32,351 nt of DNA from contig QNFR01000017.1 in the NCBI GenBank assembly GCA_003646405.1, positions 1 through 32,351 of the forward strand, read 5' to 3'. This document shows, piece by piece, positions 16,240 to 25,768 of the stretch (its first letter is position 1; every line of letters begins with the position of its first letter). The notes beneath the pieces were generated by a model, which saw only the letters and a list, made by a program, of their open reading frames with translations, had not been told where the DNA came from and did not search any database. The stretch is from Gammaproteobacteria bacterium. GTDB lineage: Bacteria > Pseudomonadota > Gammaproteobacteria > Pseudomonadales > Halieaceae. Both the position numbers and the translations under genes were made by a program.

Positions 16240-17576
16240 TTCTCGTGGCCTGCTGTATTGCTGATGCGCGCCTGCCAGCCCCGGGTACGTGCAGCCAGGG
16301 CGGGCAGATCTATGTGTGTGAGTTGTCGCTGTGCCATCACCATCTCTCCGGCAATCCAGCTGTGGCTCACCTGGCTGCCATTGCTGGCATAAACCAGTTG
16401 TGACAGGGGGTTATAAAGGGGTTGGGTCTCGGGTCCGCTCAGGTCCACGGCGATCAGGTCCGCCTGCTTGCCCACCTCCAGACTGCCGATGCTGTCTTCC
16501 ATGCCCAGTGCCCGGGCGCCGTTGATGGTTGCCATGGCCAGTGCCTCAGCAGCGGGCAGTGCAGTGGCCTCCCGGGACTGTAGTTTGGCCAGCAGGGCTG
16601 CTGCCTTTATCTCGCCAAACAGGTTGAGGCCATTGTTGCTGGCGGCGCTGTCGGTGCCCAGGGCCACGTTGACGCCTTTGTCCAGCAATTTACTCACCGG
16701 GCAGGCGCCGGAGGCCAGTTTCATATTGGATTGTGGGCAGTGCACGACATGGGCGCCGGTGGACGCCAACAGGGCAATATCCTGGTCTCCCAGGTCGGTC
16801 ATGTGCACGCATTGGGTCCTGGGGCCGAGCAGACCCAGCCGGTGCAACGTGTCCAACGGTCGTTCGCCGTGTTGCTCGACTGCCAGCAGCACCTCACTGG
16901 CCGTTTCGTGCAGGTGGATTTGTACTGCCACATCAAGCTCTGCTGCCAGGGTGGCCACTTTCACCAGGTTGATTTCGGATACGGTGTAGGGCGCATGGGG
17001 TCCAAACCCCAGTGACACCAGCTTGCTGTGTTTGATGTCGTCGCGCAGGGCCAGCCCTTTGCTGATGTATTGGTCCGGGTCGCGGGCCCAGATGGTGGGA
17101 AAGTCGAGGACGGGGAAGGTGATCTGACAGCGCATGCCCAGGCGCTCGGCGGTGGCGGCGCAGCTGTCGGGGAAAAAGTACATGTCGCTGAAAGTCGTGG
17201 TGCCCGAACGGATCATCTCGGCGATGGCCAGTTCGGTTCCGTCGCGCACGAATTGTGCGCTCACGTGGGCGGCTTCGGCGGGCCAGATATGCCGCTCCAG
17301 CCAGGGCATCAGGGGTTGGTCGTCCGCATAACCGCGTAACAGGCTCATGGCGGCGTGGCCATGGCAGTTAATAAGGCCGGGAAGCAGGGCGTGTCCGGGT
17401 AATTCCAGTACTTGCCGGGCGTCAATTGCATGGGCTTCGCGGCGCGGTAGCAGAGCTGTAATGCGGTCTTTGGTCAGCGCGAGACTGTAGTTTTCCAGTA
17501 TCGCGCCGCGCGGTACCACCGGTACAATCCAATCCGGATGAAGCAGCATATCAGCGGTTTGTGGTAGCGGGCTCAT
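16236..17576 (-). CDS. mtaD: 5-methylthioadenosine/S-adenosylhomocysteine deaminase (TRZ/ATZ amidohydrolase)
   Basis: MtaD deaminates 5'-methylthioadenosine (and often S-adenosylhomocysteine or adenosine), feeding methylthioinosine into purine salvage; in Pseudomonas aeruginosa the enzyme in this position has that role. The 446-aa metallo-hydrolase has the metal site [17 protein letters not shown] (His72, His74), [11 protein letters not shown], the metal His in [17 protein letters not shown] and the metal/catalytic [15 protein letters not shown] beta-sandwich domain encloses the barrel at both ends. ATG 17576 was chosen because [12 protein letters not shown] starts the fold; the open frame extends to 17741 but that part is not conserved and intrudes into the gyrA promoter. 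mtnA, next to this gene in Pseudomonas, is absent here. Confidence 0.92.
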   Translation of the reverse strand: MSPLPQTADMLLHPDWIVPVVPRGAILENYSLALTKDRITALLPRREAHAIDARQVLELPGHALLPGLINCHGHAAMSLLRGYADDQPLMPWLERHIWPAEAAHVSAQFVRDGTELAIAEMIRSGTTTFSDMYFFPDSCAATAERLGMRCQITFPVLDFPTIWARDPDQYISKGLALRDDIKHSKLVSLGFGPHAPYTVSEINLVKVATLAAELDVAVQIHLHETASEVLLAVEQHGERPLDTLHRLGLLGPRTQCVHMTDLGDQDIALLASTGAHVVHCPQSNMKLASGACPVSKLLDKGVNVALGTDSAASNNGLNLFGEIKAAALLAKLQSREATALPAAEALAMATINGARALGMEDSIGSLEVGKQADLIAVDLSGPETQPLYNPLSQLVYASNGSQVSHSWIAGEMVMAQRQLTHIDLPALAARTRGWQARISNTAGHEK

Positions 17577-17748
17577 GGCGCGTGATTGCTGTTCCCTGCG
17601 CGTCTGCGACTGGTTAAAAAATCGCCAGATGGCGGTTATTATGCTGTAATTCGGGCGTCCGCGCGCAAGTATAACCGCAAATGCGCCAGAGCGGCCCGAA
17701 TTGCGGCGAAAGACTGCAAAAACATGGCGAGAAGGGGGCATCTTCGCG

Positions 17749-17754
17749 TATAAT
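17749..17754 (+). promoter_or_regulatory. Candidate -10 element of the gyrA promoter
   Basis: A perfect TATAAT lies 117 bases before the gyrA ATG, in the 294-bp divergent gap between mtaD and gyrA. The hexamer at the expected -35 position (around 17725-17731) matches the consensus poorly. The match to the -10 consensus is directly visible; its use as the gyrA promoter is inferred. Confidence 0.4.
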
Positions 17755-17870
17755 CAGCGGTTTGTTTTCGGGCGTGCGCAATGCTGTCTGCGCGGCTTTG
17801 AAGCGCCCGTTATAGAGGCTCGGCCGCTGCCGTAAAGCCTTTTCGCAGGGACTCAAGGAAACCGTTGTAC

Positions 17871-20444
17871 ATGGGTGAAATAGCCAAAGAAATCGTTCTC
17901 GTCAATATCGAGGACGAGATGAAGCAGTCCTATCTCGATTACGCCATGAGTGTGATCGTCGGAAGGGCCCTGCCCGATGTGCGAGACGGTCTCAAGCCTG
18001 TGCACCGGCGCATCCTGTTCGCGATGAACGAGCTCAATAATGACTGGAACAAGGCCTACAAAAAATCGGCGCGTGTGGTGGGCGATGTTATCGGTAAATA
18101 CCACCCCCACGGCGATTCCGCGGTGTATGAAGCCATAGTACGCATGGCCCAGCCATTTTCACTGCGCTATATGCTGGTGGATGGCCAGGGTAACTTTGGC
18201 TCCGTGGACGGGGATTCCGCCGCCGCCATGCGTTATACCGAGATTCGCATGCGCAAAATCGCCCACTCGATATTGGCGGATCTCGACAAGGAGACCGTGG
18301 ACTTCGTCGACAACTACGACGGCACCGAGCGTATTCCGGTGGTGATGCCCACCCGCGTCCCCAATCTGTTGATCAACGGCTCCTCCGGTATCGCCGTGGG
18401 TATGGCTACCAATATCCCGCCGCATAACATCAACGAAGTGATCAGTGGTTGTCTGGCATTGATTGAGAACCCGCAATTGACGGTGGACGAGCTCATGGAG
18501 CACATCCCCGGCCCCGATTTCCCCACTGCCGGCATTATCAATGGCCGCGCCGGCATCATCCAGGCCTATCGCACCGGTCGTGGCCGCATCTATGTGCGGG
18601 CGCGGGCGGAGGTTATCCAGGATGAAAAACGTGGGAAGGACATCATCCTTATCCACGAACTACCCTACCAGTTGAATAAGGCCCGTCTGATTGAGCGCAT
18701 CGCTGAGCTGTTCAAGGACAAGAAGATAGAGGGCATTACCGAGTTGCGCGACGAGTCCGACAAGGACGGCATGCGTGTTGTCATCGAGCTGCGCCGTGGC
18801 GAAATCGGCGATGTGGTGCTCAACAATCTCTATGCCCAAACCGGGTTGCAGTCCGTATTCGGCATTAATATGGTGGCGCTGGTAGATGGCCAGCCGAAGA
18901 TCCTGAATCTCAAGGAGATCCTCGAGGCCTTTGTTCGTCACCGCCGTGAAGTGGTGACGCGGCGCACCGTATACCTGTTGCGCAAGGCTCGCGAGCGCGG
19001 CCATATACTGGAAGGCCTGGCTATCGCGCTGACTAATATCGATCCGGTTATCGCACTGATCAAGGCCTCTGCCAGTTCATCAGAGGCCAGGGAGAAGTTA
19101 CTGGCGCAGTTCTGGGAGCCTGGGGATGTCATCGGCATGCTGGAGCGCGCGGGCAGTGACGCCTGCCGCCCGGATAACCTGGAGTCCCGGTACGGCCTGC
19201 GCGATGGTAACTATTATCTGTCGCCGGTACAGGCCCAGGCTATTCTGGATCTGCGCCTGCATCGCCTGACCGGGCTGGAGCATGAAAAACTGCTCAATGA
19301 ATACCAGGAGAGATTGCGGGAAATCGCTGATTTTCTCGATATCCTGGGGGATTCGGAGCGTTTGAAGCTGGTGATACGCGAGGAACTGGAAGCCATAGTC
19401 GCCGAGTACGGTGATGAGCGTCGCACCGAAATTACCGCGTCCCAACACGACCTGACGGTGGAGGACCTGATCACTGAGGAAGACCGGGTGGTTACCATCT
19501 CCCACGGGGGCTATGCCAAGACCCAGCCCCTGACGGATTACCAGGCCCAGCGCCGTGGTGGTATGGGCAAGTCCGCCACCGCCGTTAAAGATGAAGATTT
19601 TGTCGAACACCTGCTGATCGCCAGCACCCACGCCACTATCCTGTGCTTCTCCAACCTGGGTAAGGTCTACTGGCTGAAGGTATACCAGATACCGCTGGCC
19701 GGGCGGAATTCCCGCGGCCGGCCCATGGTCAACCTGTTGCCCCTGGAAGAGGGCGAGCGGGTGACATCCATCCTGCCGGTGGAAGAGTACACCGAAGGGC
19801 ACTACATCTTTATGGCAACCGCTAATGGTACGGTCAAGAAAACCGCCCTGACCAATTTTGCTCGCCAGCGCAGTGTGGGCCTGCGCGCCCTGGAGCTGGA
19901 CGAGGGCGACGTGCTGGTGGGAACCGCCATCACGGTAGGCGACTGTGATGTCATGCTGTTCAGCAGTGAAGGTAAAGCGGTGCGTTTCAAAGAGCAAGAT
20001 GTGCGCGCCATGGGCCGTACCGCCAGAGGTGTGCGTGGTATTCGCCTGGGCGATGGCCACAGCATGATCTCCCTGATTATTCCGCGTGCGGATGGCAAGG
20101 TACTCACCGTCAGTGAGAACGGCTACGGCAAGCGCACCGTGATCGAGGACTTCCCCACCAAGGGTCGCGGCAACAAGGGTGTCATTGCCATGTCTACCAG
20201 CAGCCGTAATGGCAAGCTGGTCGGTGCGGTGCAGGTATTTGAGGGCGACGAACTGATGTTGATCTCAAATCAGGGCACCCTGGTTAGAACCCGTACCGAC
20301 GAGGTGTCGGTGCTGGGTCGCAATACCCAGGGCGTACGCGTCATCCGCACCAAAAAAGACGAGCACCTGGTGGGGGTTGAGCGCATCGATGAGCCGGCTC
20401 CCGAGGTGGTGTTCGAAAACGAAACAGAAGACGGCGACGCGTAG
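17871..20444 (+). CDS. gyrA: DNA gyrase subunit A
   Basis: GyrA is the DNA-breaking and rejoining subunit of gyrase, an A2B2 tetramer that introduces negative supercoils. The 857-aa protein aligns without gaps to E. coli at its N-terminus: the quinolone region [18 protein letters not shown] has Ser83, as in quinolone-sensitive strains, and Glu87 where E. coli has Asp. The catalytic Tyr122 sits in MRYTEIRM. Tower and coiled-coil regions follow, then the C-terminal DNA-wrapping pinwheel from about residue 530, and an acidic tail. The GyrA box at residues 560-566 reads QRRGGMG, with Met565 where the consensus has Lys/Arg. ATG 17871, with AAGGAA ten bases upstream, is preferred over an in-frame TTG at 17865. 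serC follows 39 bases after the stop. Confidence 0.97.
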   Translation: MGEIAKEIVLVNIEDEMKQSYLDYAMSVIVGRALPDVRDGLKPVHRRILFAMNELNNDWNKAYKKSARVVGDVIGKYHPHGDSAVYEAIVRMAQPFSLRYMLVDGQGNFGSVDGDSAAAMRYTEIRMRKIAHSILADLDKETVDFVDNYDGTERIPVVMPTRVPNLLINGSSGIAVGMATNIPPHNINEVISGCLALIENPQLTVDELMEHIPGPDFPTAGIINGRAGIIQAYRTGRGRIYVRARAEVIQDEKRGKDIILIHELPYQLNKARLIERIAELFKDKKIEGITELRDESDKDGMRVVIELRRGEIGDVVLNNLYAQTGLQSVFGINMVALVDGQPKILNLKEILEAFVRHRREVVTRRTVYLLRKARERGHILEGLAIALTNIDPVIALIKASASSSEAREKLLAQFWEPGDVIGMLERAGSDACRPDNLESRYGLRDGNYYLSPVQAQAILDLRLHRLTGLEHEKLLNEYQERLREIADFLDILGDSERLKLVIREELEAIVAEYGDERRTEITASQHDLTVEDLITEEDRVVTISHGGYAKTQPLTDYQAQRRGGMGKSATAVKDEDFVEHLLIASTHATILCFSNLGKVYWLKVYQIPLAGRNSRGRPMVNLLPLEEGERVTSILPVEEYTEGHYIFMATANGTVKKTALTNFARQRSVGLRALELDEGDVLVGTAITVGDCDVMLFSSEGKAVRFKEQDVRAMGRTARGVRGIRLGDGHSMISLIIPRADGKVLTVSENGYGKRTVIEDFPTKGRGNKGVIAMSTSSRNGKLVGAVQVFEGDELMLISNQGTLVRTRTDEVSVLGRNTQGVRVIRTKKDEHLVGVERIDEPAPEVVFENETEDGDA

Positions 20445-20483
20445 AAGCCCGCCGCCTCTCCAGATTCCAGGGAAACAAGCACC

Positions 20484-21563
20484 ATGACCCGTTGTTACAA
20501 CTTTTGCGCCGGACCGGCGTCTTTGCCTGAGCCGGTACTGGAAACAGCTCGTGATGAAATGCTGGACTGGCATGGCAAAGGCCTGTCCCTGATGGAAATG
20601 AGCCACCGCAGTCCTGAGGTCGTGGGTGTGGCGCAGCGCGCTGAGCAGACCCTGCGTGATTTACTGGGTATATCGGACGATTATGCCGTATTGTTCCTGC
20701 AAGGCGGTGCCAGCATGCAGTTCTCCGCTGTACCGCTTAACCTGCTTGGGGGCAAGGGCGGCGCCGACTACATCAACACCGGGCAGTGGTCGAAGAAGGC
20801 TATCGCCGAGGCGAAGCGCTACTGTGATGTCAATGTGGCGGCGTCTTCTGAAGATACAAATTTTTTCACCATACCGCCGCGCGATAGCTGGCACACGGGC
20901 GCGGACGCGGCCTATCTGCACTACACGCCCAATGAGACCATTGGTGGCGTAGAGTATTTCTGGACCCCACAGGTACAGGTGCCGCTGGTGGCGGATATGT
21001 CGTCCACTATCTTGTCCCGCCCTCTCAGGGTTGATGATTTTGGGGTAATTTACGCCGGTGCCCAGAAGAATATCGGACCGGCCGGTCTCACCCTGGTGAT
21101 TGTGCGCCGCGACCTGCTGGGCAATGCGGATGCCAAGTGTCCCGCCATGCTCAACTGGCAGACCGCCGCGGATAACGACTCCATGTACAACACACCGCCG
21201 ACGTATGCACTGTACCTGTCGGGTCTGGTGTTTGACTGGCTGCAACAAGGTGGCGGCCTGGAGGCGATGGAGGCGATCAATCGACGCAAGGCACACAAAT
21301 TGTATGGCGCCATCGACGGCAGTGCTTTTTATGCCAACCCGGTGGAACTGGCCAGCCGTTCGCTGATGAATGTGCCCTTTACTCTGGCGGATGCGGGCCT
21401 GGACAAGCAGTTCCTGCAGGAGTCCGAGGCGGCGGGCCTGCTGAATCTCAAGGGACACCGTTCGGTGGGCGGAATGCGCGCCAGCATCTACAATGCGGTA
21501 AGCGAGGCGGCGGTTGATGCACTGATTGCCTTTATGCAGGACTTCGAGCAACGCAACGGTTGA
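20484..21563 (+). CDS. serC: Phosphoserine aminotransferase (SerC)
   Basis: SerC is a PLP enzyme that converts 3-phosphohydroxypyruvate and glutamate to phosphoserine (serine route), and also acts in the 4-phosphohydroxy-threonine branch of vitamin B6 synthesis. The 359-aa protein starts NFCAGPASLPEPVL, contains LFLQGGASMQFSAVPLNLL for the cofactor phosphate, and ADMSSTILSRPL. The Schiff-base Lys195 lies in IYAGAQKNIGPAGLT. The C-terminal GHRSVGGMRASIYNAV motif, with the substrate-binding Arg residues, is intact. The Shine-Dalgarno stretch AGGGAAA precedes ATG 20484. It is the first gene of serC-pheA-tyrA-aroA-cmk and may also be read through from gyrA. Confidence 0.96.
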   Translation: MTRCYNFCAGPASLPEPVLETARDEMLDWHGKGLSLMEMSHRSPEVVGVAQRAEQTLRDLLGISDDYAVLFLQGGASMQFSAVPLNLLGGKGGADYINTGQWSKKAIAEAKRYCDVNVAASSEDTNFFTIPPRDSWHTGADAAYLHYTPNETIGGVEYFWTPQVQVPLVADMSSTILSRPLRVDDFGVIYAGAQKNIGPAGLTLVIVRRDLLGNADAKCPAMLNWQTAADNDSMYNTPPTYALYLSGLVFDWLQQGGGLEAMEAINRRKAHKLYGAIDGSAFYANPVELASRSLMNVPFTLADAGLDKQFLQESEAAGLLNLKGHRSVGGMRASIYNAVSEAAVDALIAFMQDFEQRNG

Positions 21564-21577
21564 CAGGGCTCCAGAGC

Positions 21578-22696
21578 ATGGCAGACACCAGGGATCTCGA
21601 TCAGGTCAGGGCGGATATAGATGCCATAGACCAGGAAATTCAGGCGCTGATCAATCGTCGGGCGCAGTGCGCACAGCGCGTGGCCGCTATCAAGCTGACG
21701 GAGATTCAGGCGGCGCAGGAACGCGGCGAACCGGACGCGGAGGTGGTTTATTATCGCCCGGAGCGCGAGGCCCAGGTATTGATGAGCATCATCAAGCGCA
21801 ACCCGGGGCCGCTGGCTGGCGAGACGGTCGCCCATATCTTTCGTGAAATCATGTCGGCCTGCCTGGCGCTGGAAAAACCGCTACAAGTCGCCTATCTGGG
21901 ACCCGAGGGCACTTTTACCCAGGAGGCGTCCAATAAGCATTTTGGCCATGCGGCCGTCTGCATACCCCAGCCGACAATTGACACGGTATTCAGCCAGGTG
22001 GAGTCCGGCGAGTGTAACTACGGCGTGGTGCCGGTGGAGAATTCCACAGAGGGCATGGTGAGCCACACTCTGGATAACTTCATGGACTCGTCACTGAAAA
22101 TCTCTGGTGAAGTGGAGTTGCGCATAGGCCATCATTTGCTGGTGGCCGGGCATACCAACGAGCAGAGTATTACTCGAATATGTGCCCACCAGCAGGCCCT
22201 GGCCCAGTGCCGCAACTGGCTGGATAAGCACTGGCCCAATATTGAACGAGAGGCGGTGAGTAGCAACGGTGAGGCGGCTCGTATGGCGGCTGAGATTCCC
22301 GGGGTGGCCGCGGTGGCCGGCGATATGGCGGCCGAGCTATACCATCTGGACAAAGTGGCCGCGCATATCGAGGACTATGTGGATAATACCACCCGCTTCC
22401 TGATAATCGGGCGCGAGGAAGTGCCGCCCAGCGGCCGCGACAAGACCTCCATTATCGTCTCCAGCCGCAATAAACCCGGCGCGCTGTTCACCTTGCTGGA
22501 GCCATTTCGGCGCGGCGGCATCAGCCTGACCCGTATCGATACGCGGCCCTCGCGTACGGAGAAGTGGGCCTATGTATTTTTCATTGAGTTTGAGGGTCAT
22601 CTGCAGGACGACAATATCGCCGCTATCGTGAGTGAACTGGAAGAGCAGTCTATTTTGCTGAAGCCCCTGGGGTCTTATCCGCAGGCGGTGCTCTAG
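21578..22696 (+). CDS. pheA: Bifunctional chorismate mutase / prephenate dehydratase (P-protein)
   Basis: PheA turns chorismate into prephenate and then phenylpyruvate, the phenylalanine branch. The protein (372 aa) has an N-terminal AroQ chorismate mutase helix bundle (VRADIDAIDQEIQALINRRAQ to about residue 90). The prephenate dehydratase domain follows, with VAYLGPEGTFTQEAS, GVVPVENSTEGMV and the catalytic TRF motif in NTTRFLIIG. The C-terminal ACT regulatory domain carries NKPGALFTLLEPF and a conserved ESRP-like loop (here DTRPSRTEKWAYVFFIE); it normally mediates feedback by phenylalanine. ATG 21578, with AGGG upstream, is preferred over TTG 21560, which overlaps the serC stop. tyrA follows directly; the hisC found between these genes in Pseudomonas is absent. 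Confidence 0.96.
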   Translation: MADTRDLDQVRADIDAIDQEIQALINRRAQCAQRVAAIKLTEIQAAQERGEPDAEVVYYRPEREAQVLMSIIKRNPGPLAGETVAHIFREIMSACLALEKPLQVAYLGPEGTFTQEASNKHFGHAAVCIPQPTIDTVFSQVESGECNYGVVPVENSTEGMVSHTLDNFMDSSLKISGEVELRIGHHLLVAGHTNEQSITRICAHQQALAQCRNWLDKHWPNIEREAVSSNGEAARMAAEIPGVAAVAGDMAAELYHLDKVAAHIEDYVDNTTRFLIIGREEVPPSGRDKTSIIVSSRNKPGALFTLLEPFRRGGISLTRIDTRPSRTEKWAYVFFIEFEGHLQDDNIAAIVSELEEQSILLKPLGSYPQAVL

Positions 22697-22701
22697 TCGC
22701 T

Positions 22702-23610
22702 ATGAGTTACCCATCGAACACTGTCGTTATCCTTGGCCTGGGCCTGATTGGTGGTTCCCTGGCGCGGGCTTTACGCGACAGCGGCTTTAGCCGGCGCTTC
22801 ATCGGTTACGAGCACAGGGAGTCCTCCTTGCGTCGCGGAATGGAACTGGGCGTCATCGATGACTTTACCCTGGATCTGGATGAAGCCATCGAGCAGGCGG
22901 ATATTATGGTGGTCTGCACGCCTACTCTGATAGCCTCAGATATGCTGCGGCAGATACTGTCCAGGCTGGCGGGCCGCACCGGGGGCCCTGTTATTACCGA
23001 TGTGGCCAGCGTCAAGGGGAATATACTGTGCGCCGCACAGCAGGCGTGGGAGGGCCGTATGCCACCGCAGTTGGTGTTGGGTCATCCCATAGCGGGTTCT
23101 GAGCGCAGTGGCGTGGACGCCTCGAACGCCGACTTGTTTGTCGACCACCGGGTGATCCTCACGCCGGTCGAGGGTAACGATCCGGCGGCGGTGGCACTGA
23201 TTCGCGCCATGTGGGAGAGTGTCGGCGCCGAGGTGGTGGATATGACCGTGACCGCGCACGATGCGGTGCTGGCTGCTACCAGCCATCTGCCGCATGTGCT
23301 GGCTTATACCCTGGTAGATGCCCTGGCCCAATCCGATGCCAGTGATGATATTTTTCGCTTCGCCGCGGGGGGATTTCGCGACTTTACCCGAATCGCTTCC
23401 AGCGACCCGGCAATGTGGCGCGATATCGCCATTGCCAATAGAGTGGCCCTGCTGGACTCCATCGACACCTTCAGTGAACACCTGGGTCGCCTGCGCAATG
23501 CGGTGGCGACAGCGAATGCAGAGCAGCTGTTTGACACTTTCAGTCGTGCCAAGCAGGCCCGAGATGAATTTTCCTCTATCCTGGCGCAGCGCAGCAAACA
23601 GAAACCCTGA
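22702..23610 (+). CDS. tyrA: Prephenate/arogenate dehydrogenase (TyrA), stand-alone
   Basis: TyrA oxidatively decarboxylates prephenate (or arogenate) with NAD(P)+ for tyrosine synthesis. The 302-aa protein has the Rossmann motif VVILGLGLIGGSLARAL (residues 8-24), the DIMVVCTPT segment, TDVASVKGNI, and the catalytic His in LVLGHPIAGSERSGVDAS. The all-helical C-terminal dimer domain carries SHLPHVLAYTLVDAL and GGFRDFTRIASSDPAMW. It begins five bases after the pheA stop. Unlike Pseudomonas, where the dehydrogenase is fused to AroA, a stop codon and ten-base gap separate it from aroA. No fused chorismate mutase or ACT domain is visible. Preference for prephenate or arogenate cannot be decided. 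Confidence 0.94.
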   Translation: MSYPSNTVVILGLGLIGGSLARALRDSGFSRRFIGYEHRESSLRRGMELGVIDDFTLDLDEAIEQADIMVVCTPTLIASDMLRQILSRLAGRTGGPVITDVASVKGNILCAAQQAWEGRMPPQLVLGHPIAGSERSGVDASNADLFVDHRVILTPVEGNDPAAVALIRAMWESVGAEVVDMTVTAHDAVLAATSHLPHVLAYTLVDALAQSDASDDIFRFAAGGFRDFTRIASSDPAMWRDIAIANRVALLDSIDTFSEHLGRLRNAVATANAEQLFDTFSRAKQARDEFSSILAQRSKQKP

Positions 23611-23620
23611 GAGAAACACT

Positions 23621-24925
23621 ATGGAATTCAAGTTATTGCCCGGTGGTGCCATCGGGGGCGAGGTTAGAGTCCCCGGCGACAAATCCATTTCCCACCGCGC
23701 CATCATGCTCGGTGCGCTGGCTGAGGGGATCACGCGGGTCAGTGGCTTCCTGGAGGGTGAAGATGCGCTGGCCACGGTGGCTGCTTTTCGTGCGATGGGG
23801 GTAGAGATAGAAGGCCCCAATGACGGCCGGGTCATTATCCACGGTGTTGGTATGTGGGGTTTGAAACCGCCCGGTGCGGCCCTGGACCTGGGTAACTCGG
23901 GCACTAGTATCCGGCTGTTATCGGGCCTGTTGGCGGGCCAGTTGTTCGATACGCAGCTGACCGGGGATACCTCCCTGTGCGGGCGGCCAATGGGGCGGGT
24001 GATAGACCCCCTGTCCCTGATGGGAGCCGATATCCAGGGGCAGGAGGGCGGTCGGCCGCCCCTGAACATTGCCGGCGGCCGGGCCTTGACCGGCATTCAT
24101 TATGATTTGCCGATGGCGAGTGCCCAGGTAAAGTCCTGCGTACTGCTGGCCGGGTTATACGGTGAGGGTTGCACCTCCGTCACAGAACCCGCTGCGACCC
24201 GCGATCACACTGAGCGCATGCTGCGTGGTTTTGGCTACGAAGTCACCAGTGACAATGGCGTGATCTCCCTGGCCGGTGGTGGCAGCCTGCTGGCAACCAA
24301 TATAGATATACCGGCGGACATTTCATCCGCCGCGTTTTTCCTGGTGGCCGCCAGTATTGCGCGGGGATCCGACCTGTTGCTCACCCATGTGGGTATCAAT
24401 CCCACGCGTATCGGTGTGCTCAACATATTGAGATTGATGGGAGCCGATATCACCCTCAAGAACGAGCGCGAAGTGGGTGGCGAGCCGGTAGCTGACATCC
24501 GCGTGCGCTACGCGCCCCTCAAGGGAATCGAAATCCCCGAGGACCAGGTGCCATTGGCAATTGATGAATTTCCCGCCCTGTTTATCGCGGCGGCCTGTGC
24601 CGAGGGTCGTACCGTGCTGCGCGGCGCCAGAGAGTTGCGCGTCAAAGAGAGTGACCGCATCGCCGCCATGGCTGAAGGTCTGACCACCCTGGGTATTGTC
24701 AACGAGGTACTGGATGACGGCATTGTTATTGAGGGTGGCTCCCTGGGTGGGGGTGTCATCCATACCCATCACGACCACCGCATCGCCATGTCCTTCGCCA
24801 TCGCGGCCCTGCGCGCCGAAAGTGAGATTTCTATCCTTGATTGTGATCATGTGGCGACGTCCTTCCCCGGCTTTGACGCCCTGGCTCGGGCTGTGGGCCT
24901 GCAGCTCTCGACCCTGGCGGACTGA
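23621..24925 (+). CDS. aroA: 3-phosphoshikimate 1-carboxyvinyltransferase (EPSP synthase, AroA)
   Basis: AroA transfers the enolpyruvyl group of PEP to shikimate 3-phosphate, the sixth shikimate step. The 434-aa protein has VPGDKSISHRAIMLGAL (substrate Lys/Ser/Arg), ALDLGNSGTSIRLLSGLLAG, DTSLCGRPMGRVIDPL, SAQVKSCVLLAGLY, the TRDHTERML motif, the catalytic Asp in PLAIDEFPALFIAAACAEG, LRVKESDRIAAMAEGL and the final HHDHRIAMSFAIAAL. The GNSGTSIRLL loop, where E. coli AroA has GNAGTAMRPL, groups it with the Pseudomonas/Gram-positive-like class. The open frame extends to 23318, but that part overlaps tyrA; ATG 23621 with GAGAGA upstream gives the normal N-terminus. Confidence 0.96.
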   Translation: MEFKLLPGGAIGGEVRVPGDKSISHRAIMLGALAEGITRVSGFLEGEDALATVAAFRAMGVEIEGPNDGRVIIHGVGMWGLKPPGAALDLGNSGTSIRLLSGLLAGQLFDTQLTGDTSLCGRPMGRVIDPLSLMGADIQGQEGGRPPLNIAGGRALTGIHYDLPMASAQVKSCVLLAGLYGEGCTSVTEPAATRDHTERMLRGFGYEVTSDNGVISLAGGGSLLATNIDIPADISSAAFFLVAASIARGSDLLLTHVGINPTRIGVLNILRLMGADITLKNEREVGGEPVADIRVRYAPLKGIEIPEDQVPLAIDEFPALFIAAACAEGRTVLRGARELRVKESDRIAAMAEGLTTLGIVNEVLDDGIVIEGGSLGGGVIHTHHDHRIAMSFAIAALRAESEISILDCDHVATSFPGFDALARAVGLQLSTLAD

Positions 24926-25636
24926 GTGGTGTCAGATGTTCCTGTTATCACAGTCGATGGCCCCTCCGGTGCGGGCAAGGGCACCATCAGTCATATGCTG
25001 GCCAAGGCCCTGGGCTGGCACCTGCTCGACAGTGGAGCCCTGTACCGGGTAACCGGTCAGGCCTGCCTGATTGAAGGTGTTAGCTGGGAAGATCACCCCG
25101 CAGTAATCGAGGTGGCCAGGCATTTGCGTGTGAGCTTTCGTGCCGCACCCAACGGCGAGATACTGGTGGCTTATAAAGGTGTCGATGTAAGCCGTGCTAT
25201 ACGCACGGAAGAGGGAGGGCGCGGCGCGTCCACCGTGGCGGCGATTCCCGCGGTGCGCGAGGCCCTGCTACAACGGCAGCGGGAGTTCCGGCTCTCCCCG
25301 GGCCTGGTGGCCGACGGGCGCGATATGGGTACCGTGGTATTCCCCGTGGCGCCACTTAAGTTTTACCTTACCGCCGGTGTCGCTGAGCGCGCGGAGCGCC
25401 GCTATAAGCAGTTGCTAGCAAAGGGGGAAAATGTTAGTCTCCCGCGCCTTCTTGAGGATATCGAGGAGAGAGACGCGCGCGACAGTAGCCGCGAGGCCTC
25501 TCCTCTGGTGCCCGCAGAGGACGCCATTGTCATCGATAGCACGGCCGCCCCCATCTCTGATGTGTTTGCGTTGGTGATGCTGAAGGTGAAAGAAAGAGGC
25601 CTTAATAAGTCGCTATCAGCGCCTATCTCCTTTTAA
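24926..25636 (+). CDS. cmk: Cytidylate kinase (Cmk)
   Basis: Cmk phosphorylates CMP and dCMP with ATP, feeding nucleotide pools. The 236-aa protein has the P-loop DGPSGAGKGTISHMLAKAL (residues 11-29), the CMP-binding LLDSGALYRVTGQACL segment, ADGRDMGTVVFPVAPLKFYL, the lid region VAERAERRYKQL and the RDARDSSREASPLVPAEDAIVIDST segment conserved in the family. It starts at GTG 24926, directly after the aroA stop (TGA-GTG), or at the next GTG 24929; there is no clear Shine-Dalgarno sequence, so coupling to aroA is likely. aroA-cmk-rpsA is the usual order. Confidence 0.95.
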   Translation: MVSDVPVITVDGPSGAGKGTISHMLAKALGWHLLDSGALYRVTGQACLIEGVSWEDHPAVIEVARHLRVSFRAAPNGEILVAYKGVDVSRAIRTEEGGRGASTVAAIPAVREALLQRQREFRLSPGLVADGRDMGTVVFPVAPLKFYLTAGVAERAERRYKQLLAKGENVSLPRLLEDIEERDARDSSREASPLVPAEDAIVIDSTAAPISDVFALVMLKVKERGLNKSLSAPISF

Positions 25637-25691
25637 AATGGCAAAACATCTGTCTCTCTTACTGAGTCCAGTCAGGGTTGGAGCGGCAGTT

Positions 25692-25697
25692 TATAGT
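25692..25697 (+). promoter_or_regulatory. Candidate -10 element before rpsA
   Basis: TATAGT lies 72 bases before the rpsA ATG, in the 132-bp gap after cmk. A partial -35 match (CAGTCA, 25669-25674) sits 17 bases upstream. E. coli rpsA also has its own promoter in the same position. The match is moderate and its use here is inferred. Confidence 0.25.
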
Positions 25698-25768
25698 GGA
25701 TGACCCGGGTCGGCTGGAGGCGCGGCAGAGGTGGGAGACCACCGATCATATTTAACAGGTAATGTGTA

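Noticed and set aside
17577-17741. N-terminal extension of the mtaD frame
   Set aside because: It lies in the divergent promoter gap with gyrA and has no similarity to amidohydrolases.
19098-20060. Open frame of 320 codons on the minus strand
   Set aside because: Antisense to gyrA; histidine/glutamine-rich shadow translation without motifs.
22936-24096. Open frame of 386 codons on the minus strand
   Set aside because: Antisense across the tyrA-aroA junction; proline/arginine-rich sequence without domain or ribosome-binding site.
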